Source: Rhodalgimonas zhirmunskyi (GTDB taxonomy: Bacteria; Pseudomonadota; Alphaproteobacteria; Rhodobacterales; Rhodobacteraceae). From it: DNA of 64,000 nucleotides. The position numbers and the translations under genes were made by a program. The stretch lies in assembly GCA_030848925.1 (NCBI GenBank), contig JANFFA010000001.1, positions 1,364,001 to 1,428,000 on the forward strand. Direction: 5' to 3'. The notes below the pieces were generated by a model. It had not been told where the DNA came from. It did no database searches and was given only the letters and a program-made list of their open reading frames with translations. Positions 17,295 to 25,710 of the stretch are shown one piece after another. Numbering within the stretch: position 1 is the stretch's first letter; each line of letters starts with the position of its first letter.

Positions 17295-18620
17295 ATGCCC
17301 GAAGAGTTACCCTCTTCCACACCCCCCCCACTCCCACCCACCACGGAAGATGATCGGGTGTCGTGGCTTCGTTTGCTGCGTTCGCGCAGGGTTGGCACTT
17401 CGACGTTCTACAGGTTGATCGCCGAACATGGCAGCGCCCGGGCGGCGCTTGCCGCGCTCCCCGAGGTGGCCAAGGCCGCCGGGATGAAAGACTATTTCCC
17501 ATGTTCCGAGGAGCGCGCTCTGGGCGAATACCGCGCCGGAATGAAAATCGGTGCGCGCCTTGTCTGCAAGGGCGAGGATGCCTATCCGGCGGCGCTGTGC
17601 GATCTGAGCGATGCGCCGCCGTTTTTGTGGATGAAGGGCGATGTTTCGGTCTTGCAGCGGCCGTTGATCGCCATGGTGGGCGCGCGCAATGCCTCGTCAC
17701 TTGGCACACGGATGGCGCGGGCGCTGGCGGTGGATCTGGCCAAGCGCGGCTATGTCATCGTGTCGGGGCTGGCGCGGGGGGTGGATACCGCGGCGCACAA
17801 GGCCACGGTCGAAACCGGCACGGTTGCGGTGATGGCCGGGGGCGTCGATGTGATCTACCCCTCCGAGAACACGGTTCTGGCCCAAGAGATCGAGGCACAT
17901 GGCCTGCGAATATCCGAGCAGCCAATCGGGCTGGTGCCGCAGGCGCGGCATTTCCCACGGCGCAACCGTCTGATCTCGGGGTTGGCGCGCGGGGTGATCG
18001 TGGTCGAGGCGGCGGCTAAGTCCGGCTCGTTGATCACGGCGCGCAACGCGCTTGATCAGGGGCGTGAGGTGATGGCGGTGCCGGGGCATCCGTTCGATGC
18101 GCGCGCCTCTGGCTCGAACATGTTGATCCGGGACGGGGCGCATCTAGTGCGCGGCGTGGAGGATGTGCTTGAGGCGCTCGGCCCGTTTGCCGGGATCGTC
18201 GGGGATCAATCGGCGCAGGGTGAACGAGTACAGGGCGACCTGCCGCTTGAACCGCCCGCGAACGCGGCGGTTGCGGAACAGCACGCGACAGGCTCTGGGG
18301 ACGCGGCGGCGCGTAATGGCCTCATCACCCGTGCGGTCGAGGCAGTGACACAGCGGCGGGGAAGGACGCCGACCACGCCGGACGCTGTGGTGGATGTGCC
18401 TGCCCAGACACCCGAAAAACGTGGCCTGCGCGAGACAGCGCAGTTGCACCAGATGATCCTGGATCGACTGGGGCCATCGCCGCTGGCCGAGGATCAGTTG
18501 ATCCGCGATCTGGCGCATCCGGCAAATAGGGTGGCGCCAGTGCTGTTGGATATGGAACTTGATGGGCTGATCCAGCGGCAGCCCGGCGGATTGCTGAGCC
18601 GCGAGGACAAGACGGGTTAG
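17295..18620 (+). CDS. dprA: DNA-processing protein DprA
   Basis: DprA binds incoming single-stranded DNA and loads RecA during natural transformation. The 441-aa product has the Rossmann-like SMF domain: MVGARNASSLG, IVSGLARGVDTAAHKA, VMAGGVDVIYPSEN and the RRNRLISGLARGVIVVEA to SLITARNAL stretch, followed by VPGHPFDARASGSN. A C-terminal winged-helix (DprA_WH) region (about 380-435) follows a low-complexity linker. The ATG at 17295 is preceded by GCGGAG at good spacing; an upstream ATG at 17268 lacks this. Confidence 0.95.
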   Translation: MPEELPSSTPPPLPPTTEDDRVSWLRLLRSRRVGTSTFYRLIAEHGSARAALAALPEVAKAAGMKDYFPCSEERALGEYRAGMKIGARLVCKGEDAYPAALCDLSDAPPFLWMKGDVSVLQRPLIAMVGARNASSLGTRMARALAVDLAKRGYVIVSGLARGVDTAAHKATVETGTVAVMAGGVDVIYPSENTVLAQEIEAHGLRISEQPIGLVPQARHFPRRNRLISGLARGVIVVEAAAKSGSLITARNALDQGREVMAVPGHPFDARASGSNMLIRDGAHLVRGVEDVLEALGPFAGIVGDQSAQGERVQGDLPLEPPANAAVAEQHATGSGDAAARNGLITRAVEAVTQRRGRTPTTPDAVVDVPAQTPEKRGLRETAQLHQMILDRLGPSPLAEDQLIRDLAHPANRVAPVLLDMELDGLIQRQPGGLLSREDKTG

Positions 18621-18670
18621 GCGGCTGGTTGGGGTGAGACAGCGTTACCCCCCACCTTTGCTAGGCGGAT

Positions 18671-18706
18671 GGATGCAGGTCGGCTGGATGCAGGTCGGCT
18701 GGATGC
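18671..18706. repeat. 15-bp tandem repeat downstream of dprA
   Basis: GGATGCAGGTCGGCT occurs at 18671-18685 and 18686-18700, with a partial third unit beginning at 18701. It lies in the spacer between the convergent dprA and the small secreted protein gene. Confidence 0.85.
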
Positions 18707-18737
18707 TGGGCGGCCAAGGCGGCAGCGCCTTGGGTGA

Positions 18738-19196
18738 TCACCCGGCGCAAGCCTCGGGGATGACGGCGAAATACTCTTCGCAGAGCGCCGGGTCATACCA
18801 CCAGGCATCCGTTGCGCCCACTTCCCAATGCACGGCGACCCATGTGTCGCTCACCTTGCGATAGAGCGCCTGGAAACTGCTGCCGTCCATGTATCCCGGA
18901 TCGTAATCGCCGCGCTTCACACCCGGCGTCGTGGTGAGGTCGATCTTGCCGCCGCCGGGGCGCTGCGCGCGCACCATGGCGAAGGCGACCGGCCCGGGAA
19001 GGCCCTGCCCTTGGGCGAGGCGCAATTCGCTGATCACGAATTCGACGGGCTTGCCCAGAACCCATTCGGCATGTGGCCTGAGCGCATCCATCAGCGCCTT
19101 GCGATCCGCCGATCCGCGCGCTGGTTCAACGTAATCTGCACGCGCCATAGTGGCGCAGATCAGCAGAAGAATACCCGCAAATGCCCGCTTCTTCAT
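18738..19196 (-). CDS. Small secreted protein of unknown function
   Basis: A 152-aa product with a signal peptide (MKKRAFAGILLLICATMARA, cleavage near ARA-D). The mature part contains ADRKALMDALRPHAEWVLGKPVEFVISEL and later WVAVHWEVGATDAWW, which resembles small periplasmic proteins sometimes annotated as hypothetical in Proteobacteria. Two Cys occur near the C-terminus (ALCEEYFAVIPEAC) and could form a disulfide. The start at 19196 is supported by AAGGAG upstream. It is a single gene, convergent with dprA and divergent from topA. Confidence 0.75.
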   Translation of the reverse strand: MKKRAFAGILLLICATMARADYVEPARGSADRKALMDALRPHAEWVLGKPVEFVISELRLAQGQGLPGPVAFAMVRAQRPGGGKIDLTTTPGVKRGDYDPGYMDGSSFQALYRKVSDTWVAVHWEVGATDAWWYDPALCEEYFAVIPEACAG

Positions 19197-19406
19197 CGCA
19201 TCTCTCCTTGCAAAATGGCCTATCGACCCCAGATCACACTGCAACTATTGAGCTTTTCAGGGCGCATTGACAATACCCCCCTGCCCCGCCCATGTTCCGC
19301 CGCCAGAGGGCCAGCCCCGAGTCGAGCGAATGTGTCGCGCCGGAATGTTGCCTGATGTGGCCCACGGGGCACCGCCCCTAAGCCGACCTGTTTTGAAAGG
19401 AAGTCC

Positions 19407-22004
19407 ATGCCAGTTGTCGTTGTCGAATCCCCGGCCAAGGCCAAGACGATCAACAAGTATCTGGGCAAGGATTACGTCGTGCTGGCCTCTTACGGTCACG
19501 TGCGCGACCTGCCGCCTAAGGATGGATCGGTCGATACCGAACACGGCTTTGAGATGACGTGGGAGATCGGCGCCGACTCGCGCAAGCACGTCAAGGCGAT
19601 CGCCGATGCGCTGAAGAATGACAACGAACTGATCCTCGCAACTGACCCCGACCGAGAGGGCGAGGCGATCAGTTGGCATCTTGAAGAGGCGCTGCGCAAG
19701 CGCAAGGCCCTGAAGAAGGACAGCCCGGTTTCGCGCGTCGTGTTCAACGCGATCACCAAGGCGGCCGTGACCGAGGCGATGAAAAACCCGCGCGAGATCG
19801 ACCAGCCTCTGGTCGATGCCTATCTTGCACGGCGCGCGCTGGATTATCTTGTGGGCTTCAACCTGAGCCCGGTTTTGTGGCGCAAGTTGCCGGGCGCGCG
19901 CTCGGCTGGGCGGGTGCAGTCGGTCTGTCTGCGCCTGATCGTCGAGCGCGAGATGGAAATCGAAGCGTTCAACCCGCAGGAATACTGGACGGTGAAGGCC
20001 GTGTTGAGCACACCGCGCGGTCAGACCTACGAGGCGCGGCTGACCACCCTTGCCGGCGACAAACTTGATAAATACAGCCTTGCCAACCAGACGCAGGCCG
20101 AATTGGCCGTGCAGGCGATCGAAAGCCGCGATCTGAGCGTGCAGTCGGTCGAGGCGAAGCCCGCCGCACGCAATCCGTCGGCGCCTTTCATGACATCGAC
20201 GCTGCAACAGGAAGCCAGCCGCAAGTTCGGCATGGGCGCGCGCCAGACGATGGCCGCGGCACAGCGTCTTTATGAGGCCGGGCATATCACTTACATGCGG
20301 ACCGATGGTATCGACATGGCGCCCGAGGCCGTGACTGCCGCGCGGGCCGCCATCGCCAGCCGTTATGGCGACGAATACGTGCCGAAAGAGCCGCGGGTCT
20401 ACAAGAACAAGGCCAAGAACGCGCAGGAGGCACACGAGTGTATCCGCCCGACGGATATGGAATCGGATGCCGCCGCGCTGAAACTGACCGACGCCGATCA
20501 ACGCAAGCTTTATGACCTGATCTGGAAGCGCACGCTCGCCTGCCAGATGGCCAGCGCCCGGATGGAGCGCACCACGGTCGATGTGGGCAGCAAGGATGGC
20601 CAAGTGGTCCTGCGCGCGACCGGGCAGGTCGTGCTGTTCGACGGCTTCATGCGGGTTTACGAAGAAGGCCGCGACGACGTGGTCGTGGATGACGACGACA
20701 AGCGCCTGCCGCAAATTTCCCAAGGCGAGCCTGCCGCCAAGAAAAGCGTCACGCCGGATCAGCATTTCACCCAGCCCCCGCCGCGCTATACCGAGGCGAC
20801 GCTGGTCAAGCGGATGGAAGAATTGGGCATCGGGCGCCCGTCGACCTATGCCAGCATCGTCACCACGATTCAGGAGCGGGAATACGTCCGCAAAGAGCAG
20901 AACCGCCTGATCCCCGAAGACAAGGGCCGGATCGTCACCATCTTCTTGCTGAATTTCTTCCGCAAATACGTGGGCTATGAGTTCACGGCCGAGCTGGAGG
21001 AAGAGCTGGATGACGTGAGCGCGGGCCAGCGCGACTGGAAAAGCGTGATGGAGCGGTTCTGGCGCGACTTCTCGGTCGCGATTGCCGAGACCAGCGACCT
21101 TCGGATTACCGAAGTGCTCGACGTGCTGGACGATGCGCTTTCGGATCAGCTTTACCCGCCGCGCGAAGATGGCAGCGATCCGCGGATCTGCCCCAAGTGC
21201 GGTGTCGGCCAATTGCACCTGAAAACCTCGCGCACGGGCGGGTTCGTGGGCTGCGGTAATTACCCCGAATGCACCTATACCCGCCCCATCGCGGGTGAGG
21301 GCGCCGAGGGCGATGAGCGTGTTCTGGGCGAGGATGCGGGCGACGAGATTTGGCTCAAGTCGGGCCGGTTCGGGCCTTACGTGCAGCGCGGTGAACCGAC
21401 GCCGGAGAACAAGAAGCCGCCACGCGCCAGCCTGCCTAAGGGGTGGAACAAGGATGAGATGGACCTTGAAAAGGCGCTGACCCTGCTGAGCCTGCCGCGT
21501 GAGATCGGGATGCACCCCGAGGGCGGCATGATCTCGTCCAATTTCGGACGGTTCGGACCTTATGTGATGCACCAGCTGCCGGATGAGGCGAAGCCGGTCT
21601 ATGCCAACCTGAAAGACCCGAACGACGTGTTCGAGATCGGCATGAACCGCGCGGTCGAGATGTTGGCCCACAAACGGGCGAATCCGGGTCGCGGGCGCAG
21701 CGCCGCCGCCAAGCCCTTGAAGGAACTCGGCGAGCATCCCGAAAGCGGCGGGCCGGTCAACGTGATGGAGGGGCGCTACGGGCCTTATGTGAAATGGGAG
21801 AAGGTGAACGCCACGCTTCCCAAGGACGTGAAGCCCGAAGACGTGACCATGGAGCAGGCCGTTGCCCTGATCGCCGAAAAGGCCGCGAAGGGCGGCAAGA
21901 AAGCCCCCGCGAAGAAGGCGGCGGCAAAGAAGCCCGCGGCCAAGAAGGCGGCTCCGAAAAAGACGGCCGCGAAAAAACCGGCGGCGAAGAAGAAAAGCGC
22001 CTGA
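19407..22004 (+). CDS. topA: DNA topoisomerase I
   Basis: Type IA topoisomerase that relaxes negative supercoils. The 865-aa product starts with the TOPRIM domain (VVVESPAKAKTINKYLG), includes the DPDREGEAISWH acidic triad, and has the catalytic tyrosine Y296 in YMRTDG. One four-cysteine zinc ribbon lies at about 595-625 (CPKCG followed by CGNYPEC). Three GRFGPYV-type C-terminal repeats follow (near 655, 715 and 790), then a lysine/alanine-rich tail of about 35 residues that should bind DNA non-specifically. E. coli TopA carries more zinc ribbons; the basic tail presumably replaces that function. Confidence 0.97.
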   Translation: MPVVVVESPAKAKTINKYLGKDYVVLASYGHVRDLPPKDGSVDTEHGFEMTWEIGADSRKHVKAIADALKNDNELILATDPDREGEAISWHLEEALRKRKALKKDSPVSRVVFNAITKAAVTEAMKNPREIDQPLVDAYLARRALDYLVGFNLSPVLWRKLPGARSAGRVQSVCLRLIVEREMEIEAFNPQEYWTVKAVLSTPRGQTYEARLTTLAGDKLDKYSLANQTQAELAVQAIESRDLSVQSVEAKPAARNPSAPFMTSTLQQEASRKFGMGARQTMAAAQRLYEAGHITYMRTDGIDMAPEAVTAARAAIASRYGDEYVPKEPRVYKNKAKNAQEAHECIRPTDMESDAAALKLTDADQRKLYDLIWKRTLACQMASARMERTTVDVGSKDGQVVLRATGQVVLFDGFMRVYEEGRDDVVVDDDDKRLPQISQGEPAAKKSVTPDQHFTQPPPRYTEATLVKRMEELGIGRPSTYASIVTTIQEREYVRKEQNRLIPEDKGRIVTIFLLNFFRKYVGYEFTAELEEELDDVSAGQRDWKSVMERFWRDFSVAIAETSDLRITEVLDVLDDALSDQLYPPREDGSDPRICPKCGVGQLHLKTSRTGGFVGCGNYPECTYTRPIAGEGAEGDERVLGEDAGDEIWLKSGRFGPYVQRGEPTPENKKPPRASLPKGWNKDEMDLEKALTLLSLPREIGMHPEGGMISSNFGRFGPYVMHQLPDEAKPVYANLKDPNDVFEIGMNRAVEMLAHKRANPGRGRSAAAKPLKELGEHPESGGPVNVMEGRYGPYVKWEKVNATLPKDVKPEDVTMEQAVALIAEKAAKGGKKAPAKKAAAKKPAAKKAAPKKTAAKKPAAKKKSA

Positions 22005-22025
22005 GGTTCAGGCAAGTCGATTGCT

Positions 22026-22061
22026 GAACGGGCGGCCGGGAGGATCCTCGGCCGCCCGTTC
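22026..22061 (+). terminator. Hairpin after topA
   Basis: A perfect 12-bp stem GAACGGGCGGCC / GGCCGCCCGTTC with a 12-base loop starts 21 bases after the topA stop. There is no clear U-tract, so it is a probable rather than certain terminator. Confidence 0.65.
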
Positions 22062-22210
22062 GCGTTCCGGGCCGCCATGACAGCCGAAAACCGCCGTTCG
22101 GGCGTGGCTTTTATGCACTCACATTGACTTTCAAGCATACGTGATTGGTATTTCGGCGCCGTCCGGCACAGCTTGCAGTCAAGAACGAACAGGCAGAAAG
22201 GACACATCCC

Positions 22211-22774
22211 GTGACCATCAAGATCACCCGCCGCCATATCCTTGGCGCAGCTGGCGCCACGCTTTTCACCCCGGCGATCCTGCGCGCTGAAACCGGCGAG
22301 ACCGAGGCCTTTACCCGGCATAATATCTCGAGCTTTGTTGCGCAGGACTGGCGCGATCATTTCGACACGCTTGGCAAGGGCGCGATCGTGGCCGATACCA
22401 ATTCGCGCGCGCTTCACTATTGGTCGGGCGATGGTCAGGATTACCGCATCTATCCTACCTCGGTGCCGAAGACCGACGAGTTGACCAAGCGCGGCTATAC
22501 CTCGATCGTGCGAAAGAAAGAGGGGCCGGACTGGACACCGACGCCAAGCCAGCTTGAGCGCTTTCCCGATTGGAAATACGTGCCGCCGGGGCCGGACAAT
22601 CCGCTTGGCACTCATGCGATGTACCTTAGCTGGCCCGCCTACATCATTCACGGCACGCATGACACGCGCAAAATCGGGCGGCGTTCGTCGGATGGCTGTA
22701 TCGGGTTGTTCAACGCCAACATCGCCGAGCTTTTCGAAATCACGCCGGTGGGCACGCAGGTTCGGCTGATCTGA
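22211..22774 (+). CDS. L,D-transpeptidase (YkuD domain)
   Basis: Periplasmic enzyme that crosslinks peptidoglycan or attaches proteins to it. The 187-aa product starts at a GTG with AAAGGA eight bases upstream and carries a Tat-like signal (TRRHILGAAGA, cleavage near LRA). The catalytic motif is HGTHDTRKIGRRSSDGC with nucleophile C163; the residue after the Cys-Ile is Gly-Leu rather than the usual Arg of SxGCxR, a mild deviation. The stop codon sits inside the first unit of an 11-bp tandem repeat. Confidence 0.88.
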   Translation: MTIKITRRHILGAAGATLFTPAILRAETGETEAFTRHNISSFVAQDWRDHFDTLGKGAIVADTNSRALHYWSGDGQDYRIYPTSVPKTDELTKRGYTSIVRKKEGPDWTPTPSQLERFPDWKYVPPGPDNPLGTHAMYLSWPAYIIHGTHDTRKIGRRSSDGCIGLFNANIAELFEITPVGTQVRLI

Positions 22775-22809
22775 GCCTGATCTGGCCCTGATCTGACCCT
22801 GATCTGACT
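22766..22809. repeat. 11-bp tandem repeat, four units, starting on the L,D-transpeptidase stop codon
   Basis: Units of the form CTGATCTGRSC at 22766-22776, 22777-22787, 22788-22798 and 22799-22809. The gene's TGA (22772-22774) is in the first unit, so the repeat extends from the last codons into the spacer. Confidence 0.85.
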
Positions 22810-22843
22810 CTGCGCCAGACCCTGCCCCAAGAAGAAATCGATG

Positions 22844-22869
22844 CGGGCGGCTCCGGAAGGGGCCGCCCG
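22844..22869 (+). terminator. Hairpin after the L,D-transpeptidase gene
   Basis: An 8-bp stem CGGGCGGC / GCCGCCCG with a 10-base loop, no U-run. Probable weak terminator before the CoA-transferase operon. Confidence 0.45.
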
Positions 22870-22931
22870 AATTGACTCTTACCTTGCGTCACGGCACAAG
22901 GGCGCAAGTTCTGAGCCAAGCGGAGATTTCC

Positions 22932-23630
22932 ATGAGCAAGGTTTACGCATCTGCCGCCGAGGCACTCGATGGCATTCTGAAGGACGGCATGCTGATTGCC
23001 GCGGGCGGTTTCGGCCTGTGTGGCATTCCCGAGTTGCTGTTGCAGGCGATCAAGGAAGACGGGGCGAAGGACCTTACCTTCGCGTCGAACAACGCGGGTG
23101 TCGATGATTTCGGCATCGGTATCCTGCTGCAGACCAAGCAGGTGAAAAAGATGATCTCGTCCTACGTCGGCGAGAACGCGGAATTCATGCGCCAGTATCT
23201 GTCGGGCGAGCTTGAGCTTGAGTTCAACCCGCAAGGCACGCTGGCCGAGCGGATGCGCGCGGGCGGTGCGGGTATTCCGGGCTTCTACACCAAGACCGGC
23301 GTCGGCACCGTGATTGCCGAGGGCAAGGAGCACAAGGATTTCAACGGCGAGACCTACATCATGGAAGAGGGGCTGTTTGCCGATCTTTCCATCGTGAAGG
23401 CGTGGAAGGCCGACACCACCGGCAACGCGATTTTCCGCAAGACGGCGCGCAACTTCAATCCGCCGGCGGCGATGTGCGGCAAGGTCTGCATCATGGAAGT
23501 CGAAGAGATTGTCCAACCCGGTGAGCTGGACCCCGATCACATCCACCTGCCCGGCATCTACGTGCACCGCCTGATCCAGGGCGAGCACGAGAAGCGGATC
23601 GAGCAGCGCACCACGCGTCCGGCGGCGTAA
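22932..23630 (+). CDS. 3-oxoacid CoA-transferase subunit A
   Basis: Subunit A of a class I CoA-transferase (SCOT/AtoDA type) that moves CoA from succinyl-CoA (or acetyl-CoA) to 3-oxoacids such as acetoacetate, for ketone or polyhydroxybutyrate breakdown. The 232-aa product has the GGFGLCGIPELL CoA-binding stretch (about 24-35), SNNAGVDDFGIG and the GGAGIPGFYTKTGVGT region. The start at 22932 follows CGGAG. Subunit B lies downstream but is separated from A by a 78-aa gene. Confidence 0.92.
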   Translation: MSKVYASAAEALDGILKDGMLIAAGGFGLCGIPELLLQAIKEDGAKDLTFASNNAGVDDFGIGILLQTKQVKKMISSYVGENAEFMRQYLSGELELEFNPQGTLAERMRAGGAGIPGFYTKTGVGTVIAEGKEHKDFNGETYIMEEGLFADLSIVKAWKADTTGNAIFRKTARNFNPPAAMCGKVCIMEVEEIVQPGELDPDHIHLPGIYVHRLIQGEHEKRIEQRTTRPAA

Positions 23631-23640
23631 GGGGCAGCAG

Positions 23641-23877
23641 ATGGACCGCGAGGACACCCTCAAGAAACGTGCCGACCAGATCGAGCGTCGCACGCAGGAA
23701 TACGTTCACCGTGCAAAGCGCATGGTACTTGACGTGTTCGGGATCGAGGCGGCCTCGGAACAATCGCTGGTCACGGCACAGCTGGCCAGCGCGATGATCC
23801 AACTGGAGGCAGCCGAGTTGAACGCGGCCAGCCTGCGCCGGATCGCGAAAATCATTCATGAAAAGGGAGAAGGCTGA
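23641..23877 (+). CDS. Unrecognised 78-aa helical protein between CoA-transferase subunits
   Basis: This gene starts 10 bases after subunit A, with AAGGGG upstream of its ATG, and its TGA overlaps the ATG of subunit B (TGATG), so it belongs to the operon. The product is charged and without Pro, apart from a few loop residues: [20 protein letters not shown] forms a basic amphipathic helix, and [34 protein letters not shown] a second one with heptad-like spacing. No signal peptide or membrane segment is seen. I do not recognise the family. Coupling to the enzyme subunits suggests assembly or regulation, but this is inference. Confidence 0.75.
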   Translation: MDREDTLKKRADQIERRTQEYVHRAKRMVLDVFGIEAASEQSLVTAQLASAMIQLEAAELNAASLRRIAKIIHEKGEG

Positions 23878-24503
23878 TGCCTTGGGACCGGAACCAGATG
23901 GCCGAACGCGCGGCCAAAGAACTTGAAGACGGCATGTATGTGAACCTTGGCATCGGGATTCCGACGCTGGTCAGCAACTACATTCCCGAAGGCGTTCACG
24001 TGACGCTGCAATCGGAAAACGGCATGCTGGGCATGGGCCCCTTCCCGATCGAGGGCGACGAAGATCCCGACCTGATCAACGCCGGCAAGCAGACCATCAC
24101 CGAACTGCCGCACACCGCCTATTTCGATAGTGCGACCAGCTTCGGCATGATCCGGGGCGGCAAGATCGCGATGGCGATCCTTGGCGCGATGGAAGTCAGC
24201 GAAAAGGGCGATCTGGCCAACTGGATGATCCCCGGCAAGCTGGTCAAGGGCATGGGCGGCGCGATGGACCTTGTGGCCGGTGTCGGCCGCGTCATCGTGG
24301 TAATGGATCACACCAACAAGCACGGTGAATCGAAGGTGCTGCCGGAATGCACCCTGCCGCTGACGGGCAAGGGCGTGGTCGACATGATCATTTCCAACCT
24401 CGGCGTGCTGGAAGTGGGCAAGAAGGGGCTGCATATCGTCGAGCTGGCCCCCGGCGTGACCCGCGAAGATATGCTGGCCGCGACGGAAGCCAAGATCGTC
24501 TGA
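23877..24503 (+). CDS. 3-oxoacid CoA-transferase subunit B
   Basis: Catalytic subunit B of the class I CoA-transferase, 208 aa. It has [18 protein letters not shown] and the active-site glutamate in [14 protein letters not shown] (about 47-60), the residue that forms the glutamyl-CoA thioester. The TDxxxxD-type metal/loop regions and C-terminal [19 protein letters not shown] are typical. Its ATG overlaps the stop of the preceding small gene, and a strong terminator follows, closing a three-gene operon. Confidence 0.93.
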   Translation: MPWDRNQMAERAAKELEDGMYVNLGIGIPTLVSNYIPEGVHVTLQSENGMLGMGPFPIEGDEDPDLINAGKQTITELPHTAYFDSATSFGMIRGGKIAMAILGAMEVSEKGDLANWMIPGKLVKGMGGAMDLVAGVGRVIVVMDHTNKHGESKVLPECTLPLTGKGVVDMIISNLGVLEVGKKGLHIVELAPGVTREDMLAATEAKIV

Positions 24504-24523
24504 TCGCGGGCTGAACGGAATTG

Positions 24524-24559
24524 AAAGGGGCGCGCCACGGCAATGGCGCGCCCCTTTTT
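24524..24559 (+). terminator. Rho-independent terminator after the CoA-transferase operon
   Basis: A 14-bp stem AAAGGGGCGCGCCA / TGGCGCGCCCCTTT with a 6-base loop is followed by further T residues. Confidence 0.9.
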
Positions 24560-24584
24560 CGTTGAGCGATTGCCTTGGCGGATA

Positions 24585-24619
24585 CCCCGTCAGATGCCCT
24601 GTCGAATCCCCTGTCGAAA
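24585..24619. repeat. Degenerate 11-12-bp tandem repeat before the flippase-like gene
   Basis: CCCCGTCAGAT, GCCCTGTCGAAT and CCCCTGTCGAAA lie head to tail in the leader of the flippase-like gene. The units differ at several positions, so this is a weak repeat. Confidence 0.5.
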
Positions 24620-24681
24620 TTTGTTTCCGTATTCGCAACAAATCCATATTGTCGCCCCAATCCGTTCCTAGAACGGCGGCA

Positions 24682-25710
24682 ATGAGCATGAGCACCCCAT
24701 ATCCCGGGCCCACTGATGGCCCCAATGATGCCCCCGGTGAGCCCACCGGCCCCCAAGCGCGTCCGCGAAAGCTGCGTGATCTTGCCCTGATGGGTGGGCT
24801 GTTCGCACTGGTCCTGCTTGGGCTGGCGGGGCTGGCGGCGGCGACCGGCTGGGAAGAGACGCTGGAGCAATTGGCCAAGCTGGGCGTGGTGCAGGTTGTC
24901 GTGCTGCTGGCGCTTTCGCTGGTGAATTACGGGCTGCGCGGTATCCGCTGGCATATCTTCGCGACGCGGCTGGGGCTTCCGCTGGGGTTGGGCGCGAACC
25001 TGCGGCATTTTCTAGGCGGCTTTGCCATGTCGGTCACGCCCGGACGTGTGGGCGAATTGATCCGGATGCGCTGGATCGCACGGGAAACCGGCTGGGCGTT
25101 CGAGCGCACCGCGCCACTGGTGCTGATCGATCGGGCGTCGGACCTTGCGGCGATGGGCCTGATCCTTGCGCTATCGCTGGCCTTTGCGGCGGGTGGTGTC
25201 GACTGGGCCTTACCCGTGGCGCTGCTGGCCATCGGGGCATCGGTGATCGTGACGCGCCCTGCCCTTCTGGCCGGGATGGCGACGCGGTTCTATCGCGCGA
25301 CCGGGCTTTTTCCGCGCCTTATGATACGGGTTCGGCGCGCGGCGGGATCGCTGCGTCTGTTCTCGCATCCGCAGACACTGGGCTTTGCCGCCGCGCTTGG
25401 CCTGCTGGGCTGGTTCGCCGAGGGCTATGCCTTTCACCTGCTTCTGGGCTGGTTCGGGGCCGAGATCGGCTTTTGGAAAGCGGTGATGATTTTTGTCTTT
25501 GCCACGCTTGCGGGCGGGTTGACCGGCGCTCCGGGCGGCATTGGCGGGGCCGAGGCGGCGATGATCGCCCTTCTCTACATGGACGGGGTGGGACCGGAGA
25601 TTGCCGTCCCCGCCACCGCCGTCATTCGCGTGACCACCTTGTGGTTCGCGATCCTGATCGGGCTTGCGATTTTCCCGCAGGCCGAAACGAAATCGAAAGG
25701 GAGGCGCTGA
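24682..25710 (+). CDS. Flippase-like membrane protein (LPG synthase TM / UPF0104 type)
   Basis: A 342-aa protein with a hydrophilic Pro-rich N-terminus of about 32 residues and about eight membrane segments. It contains the LVNYGLRGIRWHIF stretch, the FAMSVTPGRVGELIRMRWI loop and the GGLTGAPGGIGGAEAAMIALL segment, which are typical of the membrane domain shared with lysylphosphatidylglycerol synthase; the cytoplasmic transferase domain is absent. Such stand-alone proteins are suspected lipid or glycolipid flippases. Its stop overlaps the start of the DprE1-like gene, so it may translocate the polyprenyl-linked sugar made by its neighbours. Confidence 0.8.
   Translation: MSMSTPYPGPTDGPNDAPGEPTGPQARPRKLRDLALMGGLFALVLLGLAGLAAATGWEETLEQLAKLGVVQVVVLLALSLVNYGLRGIRWHIFATRLGLPLGLGANLRHFLGGFAMSVTPGRVGELIRMRWIARETGWAFERTAPLVLIDRASDLAAMGLILALSLAFAAGGVDWALPVALLAIGASVIVTRPALLAGMATRFYRATGLFPRLMIRVRRAAGSLRLFSHPQTLGFAAALGLLGWFAEGYAFHLLLGWFGAEIGFWKAVMIFVFATLAGGLTGAPGGIGGAEAAMIALLYMDGVGPEIAVPATAVIRVTTLWFAILIGLAIFPQAETKSKGRR

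Noticed and set aside
19257-21737. Long reverse-strand open frame of over 800 codons opposite topA
   Set aside because: It mirrors the codon pattern of topA, a gene with clear motifs. High GC lowers stop frequency on the other strand. No ribosome binding site or recognisable domain.
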